The position numbers and the translations under genes are program-made. Positions 1 through 4,491 of a stretch of DNA of 5,782 bases are shown here, in pieces; positions within the stretch are counted from its first letter, which is position 1, and every line of letters begins with the position of its first letter. The notes beneath the pieces were generated by a model. That model made no database searches, was not told the origin of the DNA, and saw only the letters and a list, made by a program, of their open reading frames with translations. Source of the DNA: JAKAGZ01 sp964595355 (GTDB taxonomy: Bacteria > Bacteroidota > Ignavibacteria > Ignavibacteriales > Ignavibacteriaceae); the NCBI GenBank assembly GCA_964595355.1, contig CAZQQD010000135.1, positions 1 through 5,782 on the forward strand. The letters run 5' to 3'.

Positions 1-2
1 AA

Positions 3-62
3 ATATTTAGATTAGGATACCCGAATAGCCTAAACAGTTATTCGCAATTTGTATCTAGTTAG
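3..62 (+). CDS. possible 3' end of a rightward gene (partial)
   Basis: One plus-strand frame is open from the left edge to a TAG at 60-62, about 19 codons ending in YSQFVSS. The other two plus frames meet a stop within the first 15 bases. The stop codon overlaps the first bases of a plus-strand intrinsic terminator, which is the arrangement expected at the end of a rightward gene. The piece is too short to assign a family, and an open frame of this length can occur by chance. The terminator is the main support. If real, the gene converges on the leftward operon. Confidence 0.35.
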   Translation: MFRLGYPNSLNSYSQFVSS

Positions 63-85
63 CCGGATTAGTTTCCGGCTTTTTT
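61..85 (+). terminator. rho-independent terminator, plus strand
   Basis: A perfect 7-bp stem, AGCCGGA (61-67) with TCCGGCT (74-80), has a 6-base loop and is followed by a run of T to position 85. The T-run lies on the plus-strand side, so it terminates rightward transcription. It overlaps the last codons of the leftward gene ending at 68. On the minus strand no T-run follows the stem, so it is not a good terminator for the leftward operon. Confidence 0.75.
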
Positions 86-430
86 AATTCCAGGTGCTGA
101 AAAATGTTGGCAAGATTGCTTGCTTTCTAATTCATCTATTTTAGTCCGTAGTAATTCACCATTTTGCCGTATAACTTCTGTGAAGTTGAAGACATTCCCA
201 TAAATAGTTTGTAATGATTTTAATATTCTAATTCCGCCTTTTATTTTCTCAATTTCTCTTTCTTCCGCAAGCAAGCACGGCTGAGAATCGCACTCAATTT
301 TCTGATTGTCGCTGTATTCTATTTGGGCATTTGCCAAAGCATCTAAATCTCTTTTTGTTACTGGATTCCCGTGTCGGTGATTACTGGTAACTCTATTTAC
401 TTTGTTCAATAAATGTTGTAAAGCATCCAT
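68..430 (-). CDS. hypothetical phage protein with predicted helices
   Basis: This 120-residue protein starts at ATG 430 with AGGA seven bases upstream. I do not recognise a family. It is hydrophilic and looks largely helical. The stretch from about residue 55 to 105 is rich in E, K, L and I (EEREIEKIKGGIRILKSL, later LLRTKIDELESK) and could form a coiled coil. An N-terminal segment, VTKRDLDALANAQIEY, has the look of short helical phage early proteins. It has three cysteines but no CxxC pair, no signal peptide and no membrane segment. It is the last leftward gene in the window, 49 bases after its upstream neighbour, and its 3' end overlaps the plus-strand terminator. Coding is supported by the SD site and uninterrupted frame; function is unknown. 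Confidence 0.75.
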   Translation of the reverse strand: MDALQHLLNKVNRVTSNHRHGNPVTKRDLDALANAQIEYSDNQKIECDSQPCLLAEEREIEKIKGGIRILKSLQTIYGNVFNFTEVIRQNGELLRTKIDELESKQSCQHFSAPGIKKAGN

Positions 431-479
431 TTTATAATCCTAATTATATTTGTAAAATTTCAATCCGGTTAAACTATAG

Positions 480-905
480 TTAGCAAGACAAATCGCCTAC
501 CTTTTCATTATGATTAATTATTATTTCGGCTGCATCATTTATACAATAAACAGAAGCTATCCATTGCTGTTCTTGGTTAGGTTTACCGTCAACTGGCAAT
601 ATTTTTTCTTTTGTTAATATTTTGTATTGCTCATTTTCATTGTCAATCTCCAATACCCATTGTCCGGCGGTTTGCACCGGTTGAGAGACGCCTTTGCTAA
701 CAAATTTTTCAAGCCGATTGCTAAACTCAGCTAATAAGTCAATCATTTCTTTTTCAGTATCGGGCGCCCAACCAATTTCAGTTTTGGCAATTATTTTACA
801 TGCAAATTCTTTTTTTAATTCTTCCAATTTATACTCCAAATTAAATTTATAAAATGTCCGCAACGGCTTAAAAACCACTCCGTTATAAATCTTTTTGACT
901 AACAT
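480..905 (-). CDS. hypothetical phage protein
   Basis: This is a soluble protein of 141 residues in an unrecognised family. The N-terminal third is lysine-rich. Residues 80-141 look like a compact alpha/beta unit (WVLEIDNENEQYKIL, then QQWIASVYCINDAAEIIINH) of a kind common in small phage proteins. The start is uncertain. ATG 905 gives a 23-base overlap with the upstream gene, but its AAGG lies directly against the ATG, which is too close. A TTG at 827 has GGAG at the usual distance (834-837) and would give a 115-residue protein with no overlap. I list the ATG form because residues 1-26 remain in frame and plausible. There are no transmembrane segments, and nothing in the sequence gives a function. 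Confidence 0.7.
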   Translation of the reverse strand: MLVKKIYNGVVFKPLRTFYKFNLEYKLEELKKEFACKIIAKTEIGWAPDTEKEMIDLLAEFSNRLEKFVSKGVSQPVQTAGQWVLEIDNENEQYKILTKEKILPVDGKPNQEQQWIASVYCINDAAEIIINHNEKVGDLSC

Positions 906-1326
906 CCTTAATTTTATATATTATTTGTTCTTCCCATTTGAATTGTTTTTTATGCTTCACCCCGCGCTTGCAAAGAGTAAAGGATAAATCATTTTGTATC
1001 GTTGAAGCATCTATCACATAGAATTTATTCACTCTATCCCAAACAGCTACTCCATTTTTTTGTACTTCTATTTTGAACCTTTTCATGGTATTCCTGTTTT
1101 TATTAAACCTTACCTTGGAAACTGGGAATTCTAAGGGTGTTACGATTATTCTATTTGTGCTGGTTAATCTTTGCATTGCATTTGATACAAATTTATTATC
1201 AGTAGCCCAAAACACACTGAATTGGTTCCCGTTTTCTTTTATGTGGCTGATACAATAAGATTCCCATCCCTTTCTTGTTCTATTCATTTTAGTTCTCACT
1301 CTGTTATTTGACAAAATTCCAATCAT
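883..1326 (-). CDS. hypothetical basic phage protein
   Basis: This is a lysine- and arginine-rich protein of 147 residues with no recognised domain. It shares four bases with the upstream gene (ATGA at 1323-1326), which points to translational coupling, and it has only a weak purine-rich site ahead of the ATG. A second in-frame ATG at 1287 (residue 14, MNRTRKGWESY) is an alternative start. The middle is strand-rich, and residues 83-105 (MKRFKIEVQKNGVAVWDRVN and following) look like beta strands. The C-terminus is strongly basic (KRGVKHKKQFKWEE), which might suit nucleic-acid contact, but that is only inference from charge. It has no signal peptide or membrane helix. The frame is intact and fits the operon. 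Confidence 0.72.
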   Translation of the reverse strand: MIGILSNNRVRTKMNRTRKGWESYCISHIKENGNQFSVFWATDNKFVSNAMQRLTSTNRIIVTPLEFPVSKVRFNKNRNTMKRFKIEVQKNGVAVWDRVNKFYVIDASTIQNDLSFTLCKRGVKHKKQFKWEEQIIYKIKDVSQKDL

Positions 1327-1637
1327 TCTACTTCTAAAGTTAGTTTTATATAGTTACCAACTTGCACAAAATTATCTAAATCTGTTGGGTACATTATAAC
1401 AATTTGATCATCACTTTCACCTATATATAAAACTGTTTCATCATGGGCAACCGTCTTTCTTATTATTTCGCCTTCTCTTATATATTCACCGATGATTTCT
1501 AGTTCAATTGAATGAACTATCTCATTAAGTTTTTTATTTAATTCTTTTATAGCACTTATAGTAAAACTTAATTCAGTGCCATTCCCAAAATCTATATTTA
1601 TCGGCAATTCGTTATTATCGGTTTTTATGATTTTCAT
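1323..1637 (-). CDS. hypothetical acidic phage protein
   Basis: This 104-residue acidic protein starts at ATG 1637 behind AAGGA in an A-rich leader. The family is not recognised. Residues 1-28 look like beta strands, residues 29-45 form an amphipathic helix (AIKELNKKLNEIVHSIELE), and the remainder is strand-rich (TVLYIGESDDQIVIMYP, then NYIKLTLEVE). This suggests a small beta-rich fold with one helix. It overlaps the next gene by four bases, and the two are probably coupled. Its 5' leader holds an inverted repeat (1660-1690) 22 bases before the ATG, which could affect its translation. No catalytic motif can be seen. Confidence 0.75.
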   Translation of the reverse strand: MKIIKTDNNELPINIDFGNGTELSFTISAIKELNKKLNEIVHSIELEIIGEYIREGEIIRKTVAHDETVLYIGESDDQIVIMYPTDLDNFVQVGNYIKLTLEVE

Positions 1638-1659
1638 TTTATTTTCCTTTTTTATAAAT

Positions 1660-1690
1660 CCCTAGCAAGGCTGGGGAGTCATCACTAGGG
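1660..1690 (-). promoter_or_regulatory. leader hairpin CCCTAG/CTAGGG
   Basis: A perfect 6-bp inverted repeat pairs 1660-1665 with 1685-1690 around a 19-base loop. In the leftward mRNA it lies just upstream of the A-rich SD region of the gene starting at 1637. The T-run expected of a terminator is absent, as the downstream sequence is ATTTATAAAAAAGG. The loop contains a C-tract (CTCCCC), unusual in this AT-rich DNA. It may be a translational or mRNA-stability element. Confidence 0.35.
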
Positions 1691-1702
1691 TTGTTCTACT
1701 AA

Positions 1703-1725
1703 GCGGAGAGGAGGTCATGCTCCGC
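1703..1725 (-). promoter_or_regulatory. hairpin at the 3' end of the HNH-like gene, anti-SD-like loop
   Basis: GCGGAG (1703-1708) pairs with CTCCGC (1720-1725) around an 11-base loop. The structure spans the stop codon of the gene ending at 1715. In the leftward transcript the loop reads CATGACCTCCT, containing ACCTCCT, which matches the conserved anti-Shine-Dalgarno core of 16S rRNA. No T-run follows, so it is a weak terminator candidate. Confidence 0.35.
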
Positions 1726-2110
1726 ACTCTAAATCGTGAACTTTTTGTATAAATTCTGCTACTTGCACCGCTTCGTAAAGTCCTGTATCGGGATTGATCT
1801 TGAATTTAAGAGTGTCTATGTAATTTAATTCTTGCCTTGCATATGTAACAAAATAAGCTACTGATTGATGAAAATATTTCACAAAATAATCGGCTTTCTG
1901 TTTTTCCGCCCAATTATGATCTTCTGCTGTGAGTGGTATAATCAAGGCATCTGTGAATTTCTTTCCCTTTACGCTGCCAAGACAGTGATGGAGCTGCTCA
2001 AATCCCGTGTTGCTATTTATATATTTCTGTCCAATATATTTCAGGTATTTAGGAAACTTCTGGAATCCTAAATAGAATCGGTAGTGTGTGAAAATCTGTT
2101 TGTTTGTCAT
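1715..2110 (-). CDS. HNH-like putative nuclease (DUF968/Ref-like)
   Basis: This 131-residue protein starts at ATG 2110 behind AAGGGGA, ten bases after the RusA-like gene. Residues 38-65 carry the signature of small phage HNH-like proteins related to DUF968 or the P1 Ref nuclease: EQLHH at 38-42, a G/K-rich turn, D54, IIPL at 57-60, and a DH pair at 64-65. In this group the histidines serve as metal ligands and catalytic base. The zinc-binding cysteine pairs of many relatives are missing, leaving a short cysteine-poor form; the usual final HH is DH here. The N-terminus is aromatic and basic (FTHYRFYLGFQKFPKYLKY). Its place beside RusA and downstream of ERF fits a role in recombination or DNA processing. 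The assignment rests on the motif alone, so substrate and activity are inferred. Confidence 0.6.
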   Translation of the reverse strand: MTNKQIFTHYRFYLGFQKFPKYLKYIGQKYINSNTGFEQLHHCLGSVKGKKFTDALIIPLTAEDHNWAEKQKADYFVKYFHQSVAYFVTYARQELNYIDTLKFKINPDTGLYEAVQVAEFIQKVHDLECGA

Positions 2111-2120
2111 AAGTCCCCTT

Positions 2121-2468
2121 TTAAGCCGGAATAACTTTTATAAATACTATATTATCTTTTCTCTTTTCTACTGTTGTCTTGATTGAGCGTACCATTTTAT
2201 ACGAATCATCAACAAATAGACAATCTTCAATCATTTTTATCATTGCTGAAGTATTAGTACAATCAAGCGGTTGTTTACTAAACCAAAAAGTATATTCAAC
2301 ATCACACGGAAAATCTATTCTTACATTTGTAACCGACTTAATAATAAAATGGTACATATCTTTGATTTTTTTACGTTTAGTCCAGTGCATACCGGCATAA
2401 AATTTATTCATAGATATTATAGGCAAATCAACGAATTTGAAATGTTTTATATCAGCCTTTGTTGACAT
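2121..2468 (-). CDS. rusA: RusA-like Holliday junction resolvase
   Basis: The protein has 115 residues, close to the usual RusA length of about 120. RusA cuts four-way DNA junctions made during recombination or replication, using a dimer with an acidic metal site. Seen here are an N-terminal strand followed by the basic stretch WTKRKKIKDMYHFIIK (29-44), a central strand (VEYTFWF), and the signature region LDCTN at 68-72 followed by MIKMIEDCLFVDDSYKMV (76-93). D69 and D87/D88 fit the first and last catalytic aspartates. The second aspartate of the classical D-x-D-N motif is T71 here, with E81-D82 nearby. It starts at ATG 2468 with AGAGGA, lies 11 bases from the MazG-like gene and 10 bases from the HNH-like gene, and so is probably co-translated with both. 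Confidence 0.82.
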   Translation of the reverse strand: MSTKADIKHFKFVDLPIISMNKFYAGMHWTKRKKIKDMYHFIIKSVTNVRIDFPCDVEYTFWFSKQPLDCTNTSAMIKMIEDCLFVDDSYKMVRSIKTTVEKRKDNIVFIKVIPA

Positions 2469-2479
2469 TATATTCCTCT

Positions 2480-2857
2480 TTAATATTTTTTACCATGTAA
2501 ATATGGTCTAAGTTTATTATATTTATGTTTTGCTTCAATATGTTTCATTAAATCAATATCGTAATTTTCTGCTAAATCTAAAATTCTAATTACTGCATCG
2601 GCTAACTCATCTTGGAAGGTGTCCTTTATATATGCTTCAAATATAGCTTTCCATAGATCATCTGGTGAATTATTATATTTTTCAAATTGTATCCAACGTT
2701 CATCATTACACCATCTATCTTCTCTATCCGCTTCAAGTGCTTCAGATATTTCAGAAACAATAAGCATAAGTTTTTCAGCAATATTTTCTTTATCATCCCA
2801 AAAACCTTTTTCTACTGCATTTTTATGAATCTCTTTTGATAATTTTTTTATGTCCAT
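2480..2857 (-). CDS. MazG-like nucleotide pyrophosphohydrolase
   Basis: This 125-residue protein belongs to the all-alpha NTP-pyrophosphatase group (MazG/dUTPase-like). Such enzymes hydrolyse NTPs or dNTPs to monophosphate and pyrophosphate with Mg2+. The metal-binding pairs are visible: E36-x-x-E39 in SEISEALEA and E84-x-x-D87 in DELADAVIRILDLA. The roughly 45-residue segment between them (WCNDERW to AYIKDTF) is longer than in minimal MazG domains, but similar inserts occur in phage members. The C-terminal HKYNKLRPYLHGKKY also suits the family, where an N-x-x-R-P segment follows the last helix. It starts at ATG 2857 with GGAG five bases upstream. A terminator-like hairpin lies in its leader. 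Phages may use such enzymes to remodel nucleotide pools or lower (p)ppGpp; the substrate here is unknown. Confidence 0.85.
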   Translation of the reverse strand: MDIKKLSKEIHKNAVEKGFWDDKENIAEKLMLIVSEISEALEADREDRWCNDERWIQFEKYNNSPDDLWKAIFEAYIKDTFQDELADAVIRILDLAENYDIDLMKHIEAKHKYNKLRPYLHGKKY

Positions 2858-2876
2858 ATCTTCTCCAATTTGTTAT

Positions 2877-2928
2877 AAAAACCGGGACAGGGTGTATTGA
2901 GTGCTAATCAATGTTTGTTTTGTCCCGG
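2877..2928 (-). terminator. nested hairpin with U-run ahead of the MazG-like gene
   Basis: An 8-bp perfect stem pairs 2882-2889 (CCGGGACA) with 2921-2928 (TGTCCCGG). Inside the 31-base loop a second stem pairs ATTGA (2896-2900) with TCAAT (2908-2912). In the leftward RNA the outer stem is followed at once by UUUUU (2881-2877), the form of an intrinsic terminator or attenuator. It sits 66 bases after the stop of the 61-residue gene and about 20 bases before the MazG-like start. The long loop makes it an unusual terminator, so a structured regulatory leader is the alternative. Confidence 0.5.
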
Positions 2929-2994
2929 CTTAGGGTTTCAATCTCTTCTACTCGTTTAGTCTCCTATATTGTTATTAAAATTATTTGTTATTTT

Positions 2995-3180
2995 CTAACT
3001 CGTTTTATATTTTTGATAAATATCCTGAAGAGTATTAAACTGTTTTTGAGAAAGTTCTTTGCCAGCATTTATTTGTCCGCGAAGATTTATCATGAACTCC
3101 TTTTCCCAATCGGTTAGTTTTGCCTGATTCTTCTCTATGCATCTATAAGCATCATCGATTATTTTCCATCTGATATTCAT
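2995..3180 (-). CDS. small phage protein with WE-xxF / LSxKQ motif
   Basis: This 61-residue soluble helical protein starts at ATG 3180 behind a strong AAGGAG. Residues 24-57 follow a pattern often seen in short phage proteins and at the ends of some phage helicase-type proteins: DWEKEFMINLR, then a G-x-x-LS-x-KQ-x-x-x-L turn-helix (KELSQKQFNTLQDIYQKY). Its biochemical role is not known to me. The gene stands apart from its neighbours, with an 85-base structured leader upstream and a 137-base gap downstream that begins a terminator-like hairpin. It could therefore be expressed as its own unit. The clear SD and conserved motif pattern support real coding despite the small size. Confidence 0.75.
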   Translation of the reverse strand: MNIRWKIIDDAYRCIEKNQAKLTDWEKEFMINLRGQINAGKELSQKQFNTLQDIYQKYKTS

Positions 3181-3187
3181 TTTAATT

Positions 3188-3193
3188 CTCCTT
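3188..3193 (-). promoter_or_regulatory. strong SD AAGGAG for the 61-residue gene
   Basis: In the leftward mRNA AAGGAG lies seven bases before ATG 3180. It fixes the start of a gene short enough to be doubted otherwise, and follows the nested leader stem by only five bases, so folding could affect its accessibility. Confidence 0.7.
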
Positions 3194-3198
3194 ATTAT

Positions 3199-3259
3199 AC
3201 CGGCTTTAGGCTGTATTAGTTCATGGAGTGGGGGCGAACTCCACCAGCCCGCAGCCGGT
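3199..3259 (-). promoter_or_regulatory. three-tier nested stem in the 5' leader of the 61-residue gene
   Basis: Three nested perfect stems fill this gap: ACCGGCT (3199-3205) with AGCCGGT (3253-3259), GGCT (3209-3212) with AGCC (3246-3249), and TGGAGT (3224-3229) with ACTCCA (3238-3243). The apical loop is eight bases and C-rich in the leftward RNA. A competing stem, AGTTC (3218-3222) with GAACT (3236-3240), shares bases with the apical one, so two folds are possible. The outer stem ends five bases before AAGGAG. No T-run follows it. The family is not recognised; a regulatory leader or structured RNA is inferred. Confidence 0.5.
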
Positions 3260-3265
3260 GATTAA

Positions 3266-3676
3266 TTACATAAAGTTTAATAAATTATTTTCTATATCTT
3301 CTTTTGTTGCCTGTGTGTCTAAGATTATAAAATCAAGAACTTTGCTATAAACTTCTTCAAATTTCTCTTGCGACATATTAGCGAATGAGATTGAATCGGC
3401 TTCAATAAAACTACCCTTACTTGTAGCATAGACTGTATAAAATCCGCTTTTAATCAGTGCATATTTACGATATACTTCTAGCGGAGCATCAATACTTTTA
3501 CTATTTTCACATCCTAACTTTAACAAAGCAAAGAATTTTTTTAAGAATAAGTAATTACGCTCCTTCTTTATGCTGCAAGAATATACCCCCCCTATTTTAA
3601 GGTGTTTTTTCTCATTAAAATCTGATGGATATAATGGTATGAGCCCATCATTAGTATTCTTACAGTAAATAATCAT
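3266..3676 (-). CDS. DUF1367-like phage protein
   Basis: This 136-residue protein matches the layout of the DUF1367 family found in lambdoid and other prophages near recombination genes. It opens with a strand and a G-L-I-P-x-x-P segment (11-17), then LKIGGVYSCSIKKERNY (26-42), the family's FLKKFFALLKLG (44-55), a YRKYALIKSGFYTVY section (69-83), and the best-conserved block SISFANMSQEKFEEVYSKV (95-113). The biochemical role is unknown; context links the family to phage replication and recombination. Its ATG overlaps the stop of the homing-type endonuclease by four bases (3673-3676), so translation is probably coupled. The C-terminal TKEDIENNLLNFM looks complete. No nuclease motif can be seen. 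Confidence 0.8.
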   Translation of the reverse strand: MIIYCKNTNDGLIPLYPSDFNEKKHLKIGGVYSCSIKKERNYLFLKKFFALLKLGCENSKSIDAPLEVYRKYALIKSGFYTVYATSKGSFIEADSISFANMSQEKFEEVYSKVLDFIILDTQATKEDIENNLLNFM

Positions 3677-4176
3677 TTAATCGCCTCTAAGTAAGATAAA
3701 TGAGCTTCTTCTGCGGTTTTGAATGTTCCTAAATGCGTTCGTTTTTCTCCATCCCAATATTGCGCCCTAAATTTATCCTTTGATGGATAGACTCCAGTAG
3801 GCAAATTGTGTTTTCTCCCATTTTGGATAAAGCCCTTAGAAACATTTTTCCTATGTCTTAAAATTTGTAGATTGTTAATGTTATCGTTTGTCTTATTGCC
3901 GTCAATGTGGTCTATTACGAAACCTCTTTCGGGTAGTCTATTATTAAAATAAAGCCAAACCAAATGACTACGCTTAATTGTCCATAATTTATGATTTTTG
4001 TAGAGACTATATCTATAATATCCTTGGTTTAAAACAGGCTTTAAAATTCTTTCAGTAAACTTAAATTCATTTTGAGTGTCTCTCGGGAGACTTTTTACCT
4101 GTCCCAATCCATTATATTGATAAATTCCTTCATAATTTGGGATTGGTTGCCATGTATTTCTGCAAAGTATTTTCAT
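3673..4176 (-). CDS. NUMOD4-HNH-AP2 homing-type endonuclease
   Basis: This 167-residue protein has the standard modular build of free-standing phage HNH homing endonucleases. The N-terminal NUMOD4 motif, WQPIPNYEGIYQYNGLGQVKSL (residues 9-30), is followed by a linker with GYYRYSL. The HNH_3-type nuclease core contains H71, the D89-H90 pair within FVIDHIDGNKTNDNINNL (86-103), and N111. An AP2-like DNA-binding domain occupies about 127-166 (GVYPSKDKFRAQYWDG, then HLGTFKTAEEAHLSYLEA). All expected core residues are present, so it is probably active. It would nick or cut a long DNA target and promote its own spread. It sits between the zinc-ribbon gene and the DUF1367-like gene, overlapping the latter by four bases. 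Its SD is weak (AGAG), and a bulged hairpin lies upstream. Confidence 0.9.
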   Translation of the reverse strand: MKILCRNTWQPIPNYEGIYQYNGLGQVKSLPRDTQNEFKFTERILKPVLNQGYYRYSLYKNHKLWTIKRSHLVWLYFNNRLPERGFVIDHIDGNKTNDNINNLQILRHRKNVSKGFIQNGRKHNLPTGVYPSKDKFRAQYWDGEKRTHLGTFKTAEEAHLSYLEAIK

Positions 4177-4223
4177 AACTCTATTAATACCTGTTTAATC
4201 AAACGCTTTAATTAATAACGGAT

Positions 4224-4258
4224 GCTTAATCGAGAACCAAAAAACGGTCTCGATAAGC
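4224..4258 (-). promoter_or_regulatory. 13-bp bulged hairpin upstream of the homing endonuclease gene
   Basis: Bases 4224-4238 pair with 4246-4258 to give 13 base pairs interrupted by two single-base bulges (4229 and 4236) and closed by a 7-base A-rich loop (U-rich in the leftward RNA). The stem begins five bases after the stop codon of the zinc-ribbon gene. Neither strand has a T-run directly after the stem, so it is not a textbook terminator. A transcript-end stabiliser, an RNase processing site or a leader that limits expression of the endonuclease are possible roles. Confidence 0.5.
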
Positions 4259-4263
4259 AGGTG

Positions 4264-4491
4264 TTATGTGAAACTTTGGCTATCATATCCACAATTCATA
4301 CATATTTTACAAATAACGTGTATTGTTTTTCTTCCGCACTTAGGGCATACTCCAGCTTCTTCACCCGCCTGTTCTTCTGGCGTACAATTTCTTTCTTTGA
4401 TTAAATCACTATAATGCTCTGCCTGGCTTTTCATTGGGTTTGTATGCACTCTCATGTAAGCATCACCCCAACATTTCTCACAACTTGGCAT
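4264..4491 (-). CDS. cysteine-rich zinc-ribbon phage protein
   Basis: This 75-residue protein has eight cysteines: the pair C4/C7 (CEKC), C36, the pair C49/C52 (CPKCG), and C61, C64 and C67 (CKICMNCGY). The pairs could hold one or two zinc ions in ribbon-type knuckles. Between them lies a helical stretch, SQAEHYSDLIKER (22-34), followed by CTPEEQAG. This arrangement (CxxCW-DA, SxAEHY, CTPEEQAG, VCPxCGRKTxH, CxxCGY) resembles a small protein seen in many phage early regions, whose function I do not know. It starts at ATG 4491 behind AAGGA at normal spacing. A 108-base gap separates it from the SSB-like gene, and a hairpin follows its stop. Nucleic-acid or protein binding is inferred from the zinc motifs. 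Confidence 0.82.
   Translation of the reverse strand: MPSCEKCWGDAYMRVHTNPMKSQAEHYSDLIKERNCTPEEQAGEEAGVCPKCGRKTIHVICKICMNCGYDSQSFT

Noticed and set aside
12..44. Inverted repeats TTAGG/CCTAA (12-33) and CGAATA/TATTCG (22-44)
   Set aside because: The stems are short and AT-rich and compete with each other. They lie within the possible end of a coding frame, so chance is a sufficient explanation.
1073..1258. Plus-strand 61-codon frame resembling a short membrane protein
   Set aside because: It is antisense to the 883-1326 gene, has no SD, and its apparent membrane character comes from reverse reading of charged codons.
1711..1750. Plus-strand AGGAGGT followed by ATG at 1716, giving an 11-codon frame
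   Set aside because: The SD touches the ATG almost directly, the peptide is tiny, and the site is explained by the hairpin at the end of the minus-strand gene.
2911..3117. Plus-strand 68-codon frame with hydrophobic content
   Set aside because: It starts in a hairpin loop without an SD and lies opposite a well-supported minus-strand gene; its hydrophobicity comes from reading lysine- and glutamate-rich codons in reverse.
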